Part shown: positions 1-8,935 of the stretch, one piece after another
Position numbering within the stretch: the first letter of the stretch is position 1
How the letters are laid out: the number at the start of each line of letters is the position of its first letter
Origin: Aquimarina pacifica
Lineage (GTDB): Bacteria; Bacteroidota; Bacteroidia; Flavobacteriales; Flavobacteriaceae
DNA length: 64,000 nt
Assembly: GCF_000520955.1 (NCBI RefSeq)
Contig: NZ_JACC01000001.1
Span: forward strand, 1 to 64,000
Reading direction: 5' to 3'
The notes under the pieces: generated by a model
The model's input: only the letters and a program-made list of their open reading frames with translations
Database searches by the model: none
Told to the model about the DNA's origin: nothing
Position numbers and translations under genes: made by a program

Positions 1-54
1 CTTGTAACGATTATTCAGGACGTCACAAATTAAATTTACGAGAAGTACCTTCTT

Positions 55-741
55 TTAGTTTTCTTCTGGTATTTCAGAATTCAGCTTAAGAAGTTTTTCT
101 TCGCTTTTATCAATATTAGATTGCACTTTGGTCACCTTATCCTGGTGTTTTTTAAGCTGTGCCTCTACTTTTGCTACTTTAGCCATTTTTTCTGCAAATT
201 CTTCTTCTGTTATTTCGCCCGCTTCTTTTTGAGCAGCTAAGCGATCTTTGGTAGTTTGAATTTTATCAGCTCCTTTTGAACTTCTATTTTGGTAAAAGGC
301 TAGTTTTTCTTTTTTACCTTCAATACCTTTTTGAACAAGATTGGCTTTTTCATTTTTAAACTCGACTCTCTTTGCCTTTAGTTCATCTCTTTTCTCTTTG
401 GTTGCCTCTTTATGAGTAGCCAATTTTTCTTTTAATTCGGGATGATCTGAGATATACGCCTTTCTCTCCTCAGGAGACATTGCTTTCATTTTTTCATGAT
501 GCTCTCCTAGAACTTCTTTGCGTCCTTCTTTTAATTCTTTTCTAGCCTCTTTTAGCTCTCCTTTTTTTTCTTTAAGCTCACCTTTTTTCTCCTTCATTTC
601 TTTATGGTGAGCCTTCATTTTGGCCTTCTTTTCTTTTACTTTTTCCTTACCCTCTTTAACAATCTCTTCAGAATTCTGAGCATTTGCGACTCCAAAAAAA
701 CCTAAAAGTAATAGGACAAGTATATATTTTGATAGTTTCAT
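55..741 (-). CDS. Secreted Lys/Glu-rich coiled-coil protein
   Basis: No specific family recognised. Residues 1-21 form a good Sec signal peptide (hydrophobic core LVLLLLGFFGV, small residues ANA before the mature Gln), so the protein is exported to the periplasm or beyond. The other ~205 residues are almost only Lys, Glu, Ala, Arg and some His, with tandem near-repeats around residues 50-75 (KEKKGELKE-type units) and no Pro/Gly-rich linkers except near a Pro-Glu motif around residue 90. A long charged helix or coiled coil is expected; no catalytic motif is visible. It lies 15 nt downstream of the small lipoprotein at 757..966 and probably shares its transcript. The role may be structural or stress-related; that is a guess. 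Confidence 0.75.
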   Translation of the reverse strand: MKLSKYILVLLLLGFFGVANAQNSEEIVKEGKEKVKEKKAKMKAHHKEMKEKKGELKEKKGELKEARKELKEGRKEVLGEHHEKMKAMSPEERKAYISDHPELKEKLATHKEATKEKRDELKAKRVEFKNEKANLVQKGIEGKKEKLAFYQNRSSKGADKIQTTKDRLAAQKEAGEITEEEFAEKMAKVAKVEAQLKKHQDKVTKVQSNIDKSEEKLLKLNSEIPEEN

Positions 742-756
742 TGATTTGATTTTTGG

Positions 757-966
757 TTAAAGGTTATCTAATTCATTCAAAGCGTTATCCATTTCTTTAG
801 CTTCTTTTTCTAAAGATTCAAGACTTTCTGTGGTCTCTTGCTCAATGGCCTCGATTTTCTCATTGAGCTCCGCAGCTTTCTTTTTCTCTTCTTCTGCTGC
901 TTTCTTGTCAACACAAGCTGCAAACAAGAAGACTACTGATAATAATGTGAAGAATGTTTTTTTCAT
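757..966 (-). CDS. Small Glu/Lys-rich lipoprotein
   Basis: A 69-residue protein starting at the ATG at 964-966; a longer reading from an upstream TTG only adds two residues before this Met. Residues 1-19 are a lipoprotein signal (MKKTFFTLLSVVFLFAAC) with lipobox FAAC, so the mature chain is lipidated at Cys18 or so and anchored in a membrane facing the periplasm. The mature part is a Glu/Lys/Ala helix with heptad character ending in NALNELDNL. This resembles short Lpp-like helical lipoproteins in design, but I do not claim homology. It is followed 15 nt later by the secreted coiled-coil gene, so the two may act together. Confidence 0.7.
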   Translation of the reverse strand: MKKTFFTLLSVVFLFAACVDKKAAEEEKKKAAELNEKIEAIEQETTESLESLEKEAKEMDNALNELDNL

Positions 967-1019
967 AATCAAAATAATTATTGGTTTTATTACAATATAC
1001 CTATTTTTTTGTAATTTTT

Positions 1020-1038
1020 TAGTATAAAATTTATACTA
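1020..1038. promoter_or_regulatory. Perfect 19-nt dyad upstream of divergent genes
   Basis: TAGTATAAA, one central A, then TTTATACTA: nine base pairs of perfect symmetry in the 212-nt region between the minus-strand lipoprotein (start 966) and the plus-strand SRPBCC gene (start 1179). It could be an operator or part of an AT-rich promoter. No clear TAnnTTTG element is seen in either direction here. Confidence 0.3.
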
Positions 1039-1178
1039 TAAACAAAGACCTCTATGATTTATTATATTATAATGTATGAAAACAAAAAACAGACAATTAG
1101 AGTAATTACACCATCTGAATAAAATAGATAATTATATATTCTGAAACATTATTAGTCACATTAACATAAAAATGAATT

Positions 1179-1655
1179 ATGGAAACACCTATTAATATTG
1201 CAAAGGCAGAGATGTTGATCAGAAAGCCTGTAAAGGATGTTTTTAATGCATTTACAAATCCTGATATTACTACGCAATTCTGGTTTACGCATAGCTCAGG
1301 AAAACTAGAAGAAGGAATGCGTGTAATTTGGAGTTGGAAAATGTATAATCTACACGTTCCTGTTGACGTGAAAAAAATAATTCCTAATGAACAAATAATA
1401 ATCGAATGGGGTAAGGAAAAACATAGGTCAACAGTCAAATGGCAGTTTAAATCATTAGCCTCTCAAAAAACATTTGTTACTATTACGAACTATGATTTTA
1501 AAGGGATAGGAAATGAATTGGTAAGTCAAGTAGTCGACTCGACAGGAGGTTTTACTTTGGTTATTGCAGGGGCAAAAGCGTGGTTAGAGCATTCGATACA
1601 ATTAAACTTAATCGGTGATAAATTCCCAAAAGAATTAATGGATGGATTGAAATAA
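1179..1655 (+). CDS. SRPBCC / AHSA1-like domain protein
   Basis: A 158-residue cytoplasmic protein of the START/Bet v 1-like superfamily (activator of Hsp90 ATPase homolog 1-like). The family signature is visible at the start: an N-terminal strand, then KPVKDVFNAFTNPDITTQFWF, typical of AHSA1 proteins (V-x-x-A-[FW]-T-x-P-x-x-x-x-x-W), followed by a WSW strand, a VKWQF strand and a long C-terminal helix with a conserved Trp (AKAWLEHSI). Such proteins bind hydrophobic ligands or partners; the ligand cannot be told. It stands alone, between a divergent lipoprotein gene and a convergent polysaccharide operon from which it is separated by a bidirectional terminator. Confidence 0.85.
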   Translation: METPINIAKAEMLIRKPVKDVFNAFTNPDITTQFWFTHSSGKLEEGMRVIWSWKMYNLHVPVDVKKIIPNEQIIIEWGKEKHRSTVKWQFKSLASQKTFVTITNYDFKGIGNELVSQVVDSTGGFTLVIAGAKAWLEHSIQLNLIGDKFPKELMDGLK

Positions 1656-1662
1656 TAATAGT

Positions 1663-1704
1663 AAACACAAGCCTTTATATTTTTGGGTACAAAGGCTTGT
1701 GTTT
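1663..1704. terminator. Bidirectional terminator hairpin between convergent genes
   Basis: A perfect 14-bp stem (AAACACAAGCCTTT at 1663-1676 with its complement at 1691-1704) around a 14-nt loop. It sits 8 nt after the stop of the SRPBCC gene and 16 nt before the 3' end of the last polysaccharide gene, so it can end transcripts from both sides. The flanks are A/T-rich. Confidence 0.8.
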
Positions 1705-1720
1705 AAAATATAGAAAATAC

Positions 1721-2869
1721 TTACTCTATGGTACCACTTTGCTCTAAATAAAAATTCTGTATGATCTCGGCATTATTTTTTATATCGTAACCTTTTTCTT
1801 TTATAGTTTCGTAGTTATTTACTCTATCTGCAGCTACTTTTTGTAAAATATGCTCTGCCCATACTTTTGGCTCAATTTCAATGGGTAAAAACTCAATATC
1901 ATTGGTTAGCAATACTTCTTCTGTAATTCTATCTGATGCGACAATTTTTATCCCTGCTGATTGTGCTTCTATCAAAGTAACTGGCAGTCCTTCGTATAAA
2001 GAAGGAAAAACAAAAACGTCTAATAGTTGACACAATTGTGCTATATCAGTTCGTATACCCAGAAACTGCACTTTATCTTCTATAGATAAGGATGCTGCCT
2101 CCTTTTCTAGACTTTTTCTTAACGGGCCATCACCTATAATTAGTAAACTGCAATTCGGTTTTTGTTCTACTACAGAGGCAAAAACCTTTAATAAATAAGA
2201 ATGATTCTTTTGCACTGTAAAACTACCTATGTGTCCTAAAACGAAATCATTCTCTAGATCAAATTCCTTTTTGTATTTATTTCTGACCTCATTGTCATAG
2301 GCAAATGCTTTTGCATCAACCGCATTGTTCATAATCCTAAACGTACTATTTTTTCCGAATAACCATTTTCCTGCCTTATCTCCACATGAAAAATTATGAG
2401 TAGTAGAAGCATGAATGTTATTCTTCACTCTTAGTTTTATTATTTTTTTAAATACTTCCTTGATCGCTTCCTTACCATCAAAAAGGTCCTTTACCTTAAT
2501 CTTCTCTAAAGCATTATGGGCATGGGCAATTCTACATGGTATATTAAATTCTTTGGCAATCTTAAGTGTAAAAGAACTAAACGTATTGGTATGAGAATGT
2601 ACTACAGAGAACTCCTTATGTTCTTCAAAAAAAGCGCGTAATTTCTGATAGTAAGCTCCAGGAAATATAGGATTAATAGGATCAAATTTGTATATCTTCC
2701 CTCCCATACTTTCAATTTCATCATCAAAGGCTGCTTTTTCTTTTCTATGAACCAAAAAATCGAATTGAATCTTAGTTCTATCAACATTTCGATAATAGTT
2801 CATAATCATACTTTCTGCTCCTCCTCTGTTCATTATCGCAAAAACCTGTAAAACTCGTGTCACTGCCAT
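1721..2869 (-). CDS. Family GT4 glycosyltransferase (EpsF-like)
   Basis: A 382-residue GT-B-fold glycosyltransferase. The N-terminal Rossmann half carries the glycine-rich RGGAES motif after the first strand (residues ~14-20), typical of GT4 enzymes of the EpsF/WcaL type. The C-terminal half shows VLGHIGSFTVQKNH-type entry, IIGDGPLRKSLE, and the EX7E nucleotide-sugar motif (E-GLPVTLI-E, residues ~296-304). It should add one sugar from a nucleotide donor to the lipid-linked repeat unit at the inner face of the inner membrane; donor and acceptor are unknown. Last gene of the polysaccharide operon, directly abutting the upstream GT2 gene with no gap. Confidence 0.9.
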   Translation of the reverse strand: MAVTRVLQVFAIMNRGGAESMIMNYYRNVDRTKIQFDFLVHRKEKAAFDDEIESMGGKIYKFDPINPIFPGAYYQKLRAFFEEHKEFSVVHSHTNTFSSFTLKIAKEFNIPCRIAHAHNALEKIKVKDLFDGKEAIKEVFKKIIKLRVKNNIHASTTHNFSCGDKAGKWLFGKNSTFRIMNNAVDAKAFAYDNEVRNKYKKEFDLENDFVLGHIGSFTVQKNHSYLLKVFASVVEQKPNCSLLIIGDGPLRKSLEKEAASLSIEDKVQFLGIRTDIAQLCQLLDVFVFPSLYEGLPVTLIEAQSAGIKIVASDRITEEVLLTNDIEFLPIEIEPKVWAEHILQKVAADRVNNYETIKEKGYDIKNNAEIIQNFYLEQSGTIE

Positions 2870-3760
2870 CTAAAAATTATTTTTAGTTTTAAAACGAATA
2901 TATAGGTTGAGAAGAATCCCGAAAGGAATGGCTAAAACGGTAATAAACTTTTTTGGAGATTCTGATAAAAACGCTCCATTTTTTGTAAACATAGCACTAG
3001 ATACATAGTGCACAGCATTCTTAAAACGATCCTTAAAACTCTTTGTCAACTTCATTCTACTTTTTCTAGAAAAAGCAAAGCCACGAGGGTGTCTTCTATA
3101 CTGCTTAAGTATATTCATACTTGATCCATCAGTCATATACTCTACAATACACAACACCTCGTTAATTGGTAATAATTTATAATCCTGATCGATTAAAAGA
3201 TATAGATGCCCTAGTGGTACAAAACGCTCACCTTCAAAAATAGGATATGGTGGGTATTTCTTTACTATTTCTGTTCTATATACTATTTTTTTATCCCCTT
3301 GAACCTTATGTTTATGGTATATATCGTAAAGTGTTGTTTCTTCTAAATTTTCGGGCATTTTAGAACCAATAATACTTCCACTCTCATCAGCATCTAATCC
3401 TACTAACCCAGCATAATGTGGTTTATCTTTGATACGTTCCCAAGCAGTTAAGATTTTATCAATAGCCCCATCAGCCATGAAGTCATCACTATCAATACAA
3501 ATATTAAGAGTAGTTTCAATAAGTCGGTATGCGGCATTATGCCCCCCATGCATTCCTAGATTCTCTTGATAATGATAGATGATATCAATCTTATTATCTT
3601 TTATCCAGGAAGCAACTAACTCCTCTGTGTTATCCGAAGAACCATCATCAATAATCAACCAAACAAAATCTTGGTTTGACTGACTAACCAGGCTGTTATA
3701 GCATTTATGCAAACAATAGGCTCGGTTATAAGTTGGTGTAAACACCGTAATAGTTTTCAT
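2870..3760 (-). CDS. Family GT2 glycosyltransferase
   Basis: A 296-residue GT-A-fold enzyme. The start has the GT2 signature FTPTYNRAYCLHKCYNSL, followed by WLIIDDGSSDNT (first Asp pair) and the metal/donor-binding DSDD at about residues 90-93 in CIDSDDFM. The C-terminal part has basic stretches and a hydrophobic helix (FITVLAIPFGILLNLYI) that may touch the membrane. It is the only inverting GT2 enzyme of the operon; the four others are GT4. It lies between the EpsG-like polymerase gene and the last GT4 gene, whose start codon follows its stop without a gap. Donor sugar not predictable. Confidence 0.9.
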   Translation of the reverse strand: MKTITVFTPTYNRAYCLHKCYNSLVSQSNQDFVWLIIDDGSSDNTEELVASWIKDNKIDIIYHYQENLGMHGGHNAAYRLIETTLNICIDSDDFMADGAIDKILTAWERIKDKPHYAGLVGLDADESGSIIGSKMPENLEETTLYDIYHKHKVQGDKKIVYRTEIVKKYPPYPIFEGERFVPLGHLYLLIDQDYKLLPINEVLCIVEYMTDGSSMNILKQYRRHPRGFAFSRKSRMKLTKSFKDRFKNAVHYVSSAMFTKNGAFLSESPKKFITVLAIPFGILLNLYIRFKTKNNF

Positions 3761-3786
3761 GTTTTTTTATAATTAGTAGTTAGTTA

Positions 3787-4881
3787 TTATGAATATAAAT
3801 AGTACATACAATAGGTGAACATAAAGTATACGAACATGACTTGGGCAATTACAAAATGTTGTTTCTTAAAGAATGTTTCTTTTAATAATGGATAGATAAT
3901 TACCAATCCCATCATAAACCATGACAAATAAGCAAATCTATTCGAATAGTTTGCATTAATTACCAAAATCCAGAATCCATTACAAATTAAATAGGTATTC
4001 AATAATTGATTATATAATTTATCTTCGAACTTTCTTTTGATAACAAAATACCATCCTGCAAATACCGCAAACGCACTATGAAACAAGAAGTCCCAACGAA
4101 AACCAGTTCTTGAAAATGTACCTTCTTCTGCCTGAGAAGTAAGATACCCTGTTAATCGATCATCCCCAAACCCCAAACTAGCGAATAGCCCAATCCATAA
4201 ACTTCCTAATGCTAGGGACAAAGGAATACAAGCAAGCCACCCCTTAAAATAAGACTTAGGGTCATTGTATAAATAGGTCATTATAAATGCAAAAATTGGT
4301 AAAAAGAGTGTTTTATGAAAAAAGGTTGCGGCCATAAAAAAAATTGCCATAACTACTTTGTTACGATGATAACTGACTCCCCATAAAAAAAGTGAAGTCG
4401 CTGCACCATTTCTCATTCCGTTTACCCCATATGTCCAAAAAGAGAAAGAAACAATAAACATCATAAAGGCATAATACCAATACTCTTTAAACAAGAACTT
4501 AGAAATTTTATATAGAGGAAATACATAGATAAAAGCACAAATGGTAAAAAACGTATGTGCCGATATCAACTGTGACAAAGTTTTCATAAAAACATGCCAT
4601 CCATAATCTTTTACTTCTTCGGGAATCTCCCCTCCATACCGATATCCATCAAATGTGACAATATAATTAACGGTATCTCCGAACACACTACTAATGGGCC
4701 GTTGCCCCATATATAAAATTAGAAAGAATACTAAAAGGTATCCAGAAAAATTGATGAAAACGAGATTCTTATGATCATTAATTTCTAAAACTCTCGAATG
4801 TAATAAGGTAAAAAGAACCAGAAATAAACACAGGTTTACGTACAGCGGATAGTATAAGTCCAAAGGCACAAATGTGTTCAT
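3787..4881 (-). CDS. EpsG-family polysaccharide polymerase (Wzy-like)
   Basis: A 364-residue membrane protein with about ten predicted transmembrane helices. It matches the EpsG pattern: an early DTVNYI motif after the second helix (D-[TS]-x-x-Y, residues ~70-75), a following charged loop, and FWTYGVNGMRNGAATSLFLW in the central part, where the Gly-x-Arg-Asn/Gln motif is typical for the family. Such proteins polymerise lipid-linked repeat units at the periplasmic side of the inner membrane. Together with the Wzx flippase at 10808..12319 it makes the locus Wzx/Wzy-dependent. It sits inside the operon, 26 nt before the GT2 gene. Confidence 0.8.
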   Translation of the reverse strand: MNTFVPLDLYYPLYVNLCLFLVLFTLLHSRVLEINDHKNLVFINFSGYLLVFFLILYMGQRPISSVFGDTVNYIVTFDGYRYGGEIPEEVKDYGWHVFMKTLSQLISAHTFFTICAFIYVFPLYKISKFLFKEYWYYAFMMFIVSFSFWTYGVNGMRNGAATSLFLWGVSYHRNKVVMAIFFMAATFFHKTLFLPIFAFIMTYLYNDPKSYFKGWLACIPLSLALGSLWIGLFASLGFGDDRLTGYLTSQAEEGTFSRTGFRWDFLFHSAFAVFAGWYFVIKRKFEDKLYNQLLNTYLICNGFWILVINANYSNRFAYLSWFMMGLVIIYPLLKETFFKKQHFVIAQVMFVYFMFTYCMYYLYS

Positions 4882-4972
4882 CTTCTTAAACGAATTTAGT
4901 TGATATGGTTATGGTTCTCAATTTCACTTCTTATCTATAATCTAAAAGGGAATAACCCTAGTATTACCTCAT

Positions 4973-5545
4973 TTATACTCGTTTTCCATCCTTTTTGATA
5001 ATCCTTGCAGGGTTTCCTACAACTACACAATTATCTGGTACATCCTTTACAACAACCGATCCTGCTCCTATAACACTGTTATTGCCTATTTTGATATCAC
5101 CAATAATAATGGACCCTGTATTAACAGAAACATTATCGCCGATTGTTGGTCTTTTTCCGTCTACGGCACCTATTGTAACTAAATGATTCACATAAAAATT
5201 TTCTCCTATAGAATCTGCATTCAATATTGTACTATAGGGATGTCCTGTTAAAATACCTCCTCCTACTTTGGTAGTAATATCGATTTTAAAATATTTCTCC
5301 TTAGGACAATATACATTAAGTACATGCGATATCATTCCCCTATTTCTGAAATAAAAAATTGATCTAAAATCTGTTGAGTTAGCCAGAAAATTTAAAAGCA
5401 AAGAAATTTTCCCTCCTCTTATATCTTTGGCATCAGACCAGCGGTCAATATCCTTATCTATATCCCTTTTATTTTTACTAAATTTATAAAGAATTATATG
5501 AGGTATCAAAAAAACTTTATAAACGGTAATTAATAACTTTCTCAT
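4973..5545 (-). CDS. Hexapeptide-repeat serine O-acetyltransferase-like enzyme
   Basis: A 190-residue left-handed beta-helix transferase of the LbetaH/CysE-like group. The C-terminal 100 residues hold hexapeptide repeats (ISLLLNF..., then VTIGAVDGKRPTIGDNVSVNTGSIIIGDIKIGNNSVIGAGSVV in pieces of six), ending with the usual VVVGNPARII cap. A conserved His (NHLVTIG, about residue 120) fits the catalytic base of acetyl-CoA-dependent acyltransferases. In a polysaccharide operon it most likely O- or N-acetylates a sugar of the repeat unit or precursor rather than free serine. It follows the GT4 gene at 5559..6680 by 13 nt; a 91-nt gap separates it from the polymerase gene. Confidence 0.85.
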   Translation of the reverse strand: MRKLLITVYKVFLIPHIILYKFSKNKRDIDKDIDRWSDAKDIRGGKISLLLNFLANSTDFRSIFYFRNRGMISHVLNVYCPKEKYFKIDITTKVGGGILTGHPYSTILNADSIGENFYVNHLVTIGAVDGKRPTIGDNVSVNTGSIIIGDIKIGNNSVIGAGSVVVKDVPDNCVVVGNPARIIKKDGKRV

Positions 5546-5558
5546 TTTTAAAAAGTTT

Positions 5559-6680
5559 TTAATGTACTGTTACATCATTAAATAATTTTCTCCAAAGTTG
5601 CATAACACTTTCTAACTTAAAGTTTGAAGCATTTTCTCTTGCATGTTCTCCTAGTCTCCTAAGAGTATCTGGATCCTTCATTAAGTTCAATAATTGTTCA
5701 GAAAAAATAGCATTATCATATAATGGTATCAATATACCTGAATCTGAACTGATTATATTCCTAGGTCCATTAGGACAATCAAAAGACACTATCGGCAGAC
5801 CACAAGCCTGGGCTTCTAATAAAACTAATGGAAAACACTCGTTATGAGAGGTCATAGCAAAAATAGAAGAATCTAACATTTTGGATTGTATACTGTCTGT
5901 TGCTCCTTTCAATATAACCACATTCTGTAACCCATAGCCATCTATTTTATCCTGTAACATTTTAATGTAAGCAGGTTCTCCGCTTCCGTAAATGTGTAAC
6001 TGCCAATCTTTATTTTTTTTATAAACACTACTCCAAATATCAATTAAGATATCATATCCTTTTACTTGAGCTATCCGCCCTGCGGCAATGACAATTGGGT
6101 TTGAGACCTGAGAAGTAGTTGATGGGTAAAAAGTTAATGGATTAGGAATTACTCTTGTATTATTTGATTTATAATAACTTGCTTCATCCTTATTCAAGAT
6201 GACCAATTGGTCATATTTTTTTTCTACAAAGTCGGTAAATTTAAAGAAATACTTTTTATGAGGCCTTTTGGGATTATTCCTATTCTTAATTTCTATATGT
6301 TTTGAATAATGAAACTCTTTAATCTTAGGAACCTTCTTATTAATGAAAGGCATAAAATATGTATCCGTGCTATGACTACAAACCACGATCACATCGGGCT
6401 GTATTCTTTTTATTGCCGATCGTACACCGAAAATATGTTTTGGTAATTTTTTGAGATTTGTTGGGTGAAAATATGATTTTCTTCTTTCGTAATTAATTTC
6501 AAGATCTTCAAAAATTATCTTGTCATCAAACTCATAACAAGGTTTCTGATTTTTTTGTTCACTTGTTATTATGTACACTTCTGTATCTTGTAATGAAGCA
6601 AAATAGTTTGCCTTGATAGAAAGTACTCTTTCAATTCCCCCGTGCAAATAGACTTGATCAATAATAAATACTATTTTCAT
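5559..6680 (-). CDS. Family GT4 glycosyltransferase (tandem paralogue A)
   Basis: A 373-residue GT-B enzyme. N-terminal GGIERVLSIKANYF follows the first strand; the C-terminal half has VIPNPLTF, the GR-x-x-x-K-GYD donor-site segment (AAGRIAQVKGYDILI) and EX7E (E-CFPLVLL-E). It is clearly related to its upstream neighbour at 6680..7786: both share G-G-[IL]-ERVLSIKA, VIPNPL[TS]F and KGYD...DWQL blocks, so the pair arose by tandem duplication. The start codon overlaps the neighbour's stop by one base (TGATG), which implies translational coupling. Probably each adds a different or consecutive sugar of the same type. Confidence 0.9.
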   Translation of the reverse strand: MKIVFIIDQVYLHGGIERVLSIKANYFASLQDTEVYIITSEQKNQKPCYEFDDKIIFEDLEINYERRKSYFHPTNLKKLPKHIFGVRSAIKRIQPDVIVVCSHSTDTYFMPFINKKVPKIKEFHYSKHIEIKNRNNPKRPHKKYFFKFTDFVEKKYDQLVILNKDEASYYKSNNTRVIPNPLTFYPSTTSQVSNPIVIAAGRIAQVKGYDILIDIWSSVYKKNKDWQLHIYGSGEPAYIKMLQDKIDGYGLQNVVILKGATDSIQSKMLDSSIFAMTSHNECFPLVLLEAQACGLPIVSFDCPNGPRNIISSDSGILIPLYDNAIFSEQLLNLMKDPDTLRRLGEHARENASNFKLESVMQLWRKLFNDVTVH

Positions 6681-7786
6681 CAGGAAGCTTGTTTAGTTAT
6701 ACTTTTAAAGAGATCATCCCAAATAGACGCTATTCGTTCTGGAAAATAATATGCGACCGACTCTCTGGCGTTTTGCCCCATAGCCTTTCTTTTTTCCTCA
6801 TCAGATATCAATGCTATCATTCCGTCTGCCAATCCCTGTATATCATCATTCTTTACCAAGATACCATTTTCTTGATCTGAAATTATATCCGACGGACCAA
6901 ACGGACAATCAAAAGAAACACATGGGACTCCAAAAGCCATTGCTTCTGTAAGTACCATTCCAAAACCCTCATAACGCGATGACATTACATAAATAGATGC
7001 TTCTTTATATTTTTCTGCTATATTCTTTACAGGTGCATAGAAATTAACGGTTTCTGATACGCCTAACTCTTTGGCTAATTGATCTAACCCTTCTGATTCG
7101 TTTATAGTGCCATAAATATCTAATTGCCAATCAGGATTTTTCTTCTGCACAGTTTTCCAGCTTTGAAGTAACCGGTCATACCCTTTCTGAAAACTTTGCT
7201 TACCTACAGCCAGAACTTTTTTATTTTCTACGGTACTTTGCGCATCAGGGAAAAATGACAATGGATTAGGGATCACCATTGTATTTTTTAGTTTCCATTC
7301 ATTAAGATTACCATTAGTAAGCACAATAAATTTGTCATAAAAACTTCCTCCAAAATCCATAAGTTTAAACTTGATTTTGGTTATCATCCCTCTTATTCCT
7401 GATTGATCTCCTTTAGCCTCTATATTTTTAGATACATGACGTTCATAAACCATAGGGCATTGCTTACCTACTAAAAGAGGTAACAAAAGTCCTTTAATCC
7501 CATCATCACAAACACTAACTACATCGGGCTTTATTTTAGAAAGAATGGATTTAATTCCTTTTCGGTAAGAAAGAAAATAAGAAATCGGATTTCCACCTAC
7601 AGAAATATTGTGATACTTAATTTTAGTACTAAAATCATAAAATAATGAATCATCTTCTTGATTTAAGGTCAAAATATGCACTTCGTAGTCTAGGTTTTCT
7701 GCTAAAAAACTGGCTTTTATAGAAAGTACTCTTTCTAGCCCTCCTGGTCCACATACCTGATTCGTTATATATACTAATTTACGCAT
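6680..7786 (-). CDS. Family GT4 glycosyltransferase (tandem paralogue B)
   Basis: A 368-residue GT-B enzyme closest in the window to the gene at 5559..6680. It shows GGLERVLSIKASF near residue 15, an acceptor-domain YERHVS segment, VIPNPLSF, the donor-site KQSFQKGYD block and EX7E (E-GFGMVLT-E). A retaining GT4 transferase acting on the undecaprenyl-linked repeat unit is the family expectation. The gene begins 4 nt downstream of the pyruvyltransferase stop and its own stop overlaps the next start by one base, so it is embedded in the operon. Substrate unknown. Confidence 0.9.
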   Translation of the reverse strand: MRKLVYITNQVCGPGGLERVLSIKASFLAENLDYEVHILTLNQEDDSLFYDFSTKIKYHNISVGGNPISYFLSYRKGIKSILSKIKPDVVSVCDDGIKGLLLPLLVGKQCPMVYERHVSKNIEAKGDQSGIRGMITKIKFKLMDFGGSFYDKFIVLTNGNLNEWKLKNTMVIPNPLSFFPDAQSTVENKKVLAVGKQSFQKGYDRLLQSWKTVQKKNPDWQLDIYGTINESEGLDQLAKELGVSETVNFYAPVKNIAEKYKEASIYVMSSRYEGFGMVLTEAMAFGVPCVSFDCPFGPSDIISDQENGILVKNDDIQGLADGMIALISDEEKRKAMGQNARESVAYYFPERIASIWDDLFKSITKQAS

Positions 7787-7790
7787 GTAC

Positions 7791-8903
7791 TTATTTTGTT
7801 AATGCATTGCTTAAATACATCTTGGACTTATCTATGAGTACATCTAATTTTGACTGTACTTCATCAAAGTTTACCGTATTAAGCGTATAATTATTTGCCA
7901 TTTCTTGGTCTTCTATCAAAAACTCGCTTAGTCCCACACTTTTTAGCATGTCTCGCATACGAGTATTGATTTTATCGCTTCTATTGAAAACTGCTAAATT
8001 TTTATGAAAAAGAAGGGAAAAAGCCACTGCATGAAATGAATTTGCCAAAATACAAGATGCATTTTTTGCCAGTGCCAAAAACACATCAGGACCATCTAGA
8101 TAAAAATTGGTATCTGCATAAGAAATTAACTCATTAAATGCATAGATTTTCCAACCATTCTCTTTTTTTAATCTTTCTGCTAACCCTTGTATCAGAGGAT
8201 CATTATCAAAATCATAGACAATTAAATATTCTCCTTCATTTGGTACATCTTTGGTCATTAGTGGAGTCCATTCATCTGTATCTAATAAAAAAACAGGATC
8301 TAACACTTGGGTGACGTTATCAAAACCAAGATCTTCAAGAATTGTTTTTCCAGAAGATTCTCTTACCGCAACATGATCTAAACGAGCAACCTTTTCCTTA
8401 ACAAAGTCTTTGATTTCTTCTGCCAATGAATCTATTGCAAAACTTGCCGCATACGAAAGTTTTAGTTTATGATCTGGCACAAAGTCTAAATAAAATGCTG
8501 GGTCCCATCCATTCTGAAAATATGAATTCCAAATCTGATCACTACCGCATACATAAGCATCTGCTTCTGGCAAATCTGCTTTTAGTTCATCATTGAATCT
8601 ATATAACTTTTTTGTCGCTCTAATATGTTTTTCTGAAAATTTATCAAAATTCCTTTTACGTTTTAGATTAACAAGTCGTTTTGGTAATTTCAAAATTAGA
8701 TATGCCCATTGAATTAAAAAGAATTTACCAGCAATATTACCAGGCAGGCTCCATAATTTGAAATGCTTACTTAAATAAGGGGGTTTAAAATGAATCGTTT
8801 CGGACTCATGCCCAAGGTTTTCTAAATGTTTTAATAATGCATACTCTTGCAAACTAGCTCCGTAATTATATACTTCGTGGCAGGTTATTGTTTTTATTTT
8901 CAT
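7791..8903 (-). CDS. Polysaccharide pyruvyl transferase family protein
   Basis: A 370-residue protein of the CsaB/WcaK/EpsO type, which transfers pyruvate from phosphoenolpyruvate to form ketals on sugar residues. Family marks are the early TCHEVYNYGASLQEYAL motif (NxGxxLQ), YVCGSDQIWN at about residues 117-126, SYAASFA, and the C-terminal ANSFHAVAFSLLF with its catalytic-region His. Full length for the family. A pyruvate ketal would add negative charge to the polymer, in line with the uronic-acid-type precursor genes at the head of the operon. Some members of this family have other transferase roles, so the exact reaction is open. Confidence 0.85.
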   Translation of the reverse strand: MKIKTITCHEVYNYGASLQEYALLKHLENLGHESETIHFKPPYLSKHFKLWSLPGNIAGKFFLIQWAYLILKLPKRLVNLKRKRNFDKFSEKHIRATKKLYRFNDELKADLPEADAYVCGSDQIWNSYFQNGWDPAFYLDFVPDHKLKLSYAASFAIDSLAEEIKDFVKEKVARLDHVAVRESSGKTILEDLGFDNVTQVLDPVFLLDTDEWTPLMTKDVPNEGEYLIVYDFDNDPLIQGLAERLKKENGWKIYAFNELISYADTNFYLDGPDVFLALAKNASCILANSFHAVAFSLLFHKNLAVFNRSDKINTRMRDMLKSVGLSEFLIEDQEMANNYTLNTVNFDEVQSKLDVLIDKSKMYLSNALTK

Positions 8904-8935
8904 TGACTATGGCATTTTATTTTTTAAAACCCTGT

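Noticed and set aside
830..1027. Plus-strand ORF with Ser/Phe-rich protein over the small lipoprotein gene
   Set aside because: It is the antisense of the lipoprotein gene, whose lipobox and Lys/Glu helix are convincing; the Ser/Phe bias is the mirror of Lys/Glu codons.
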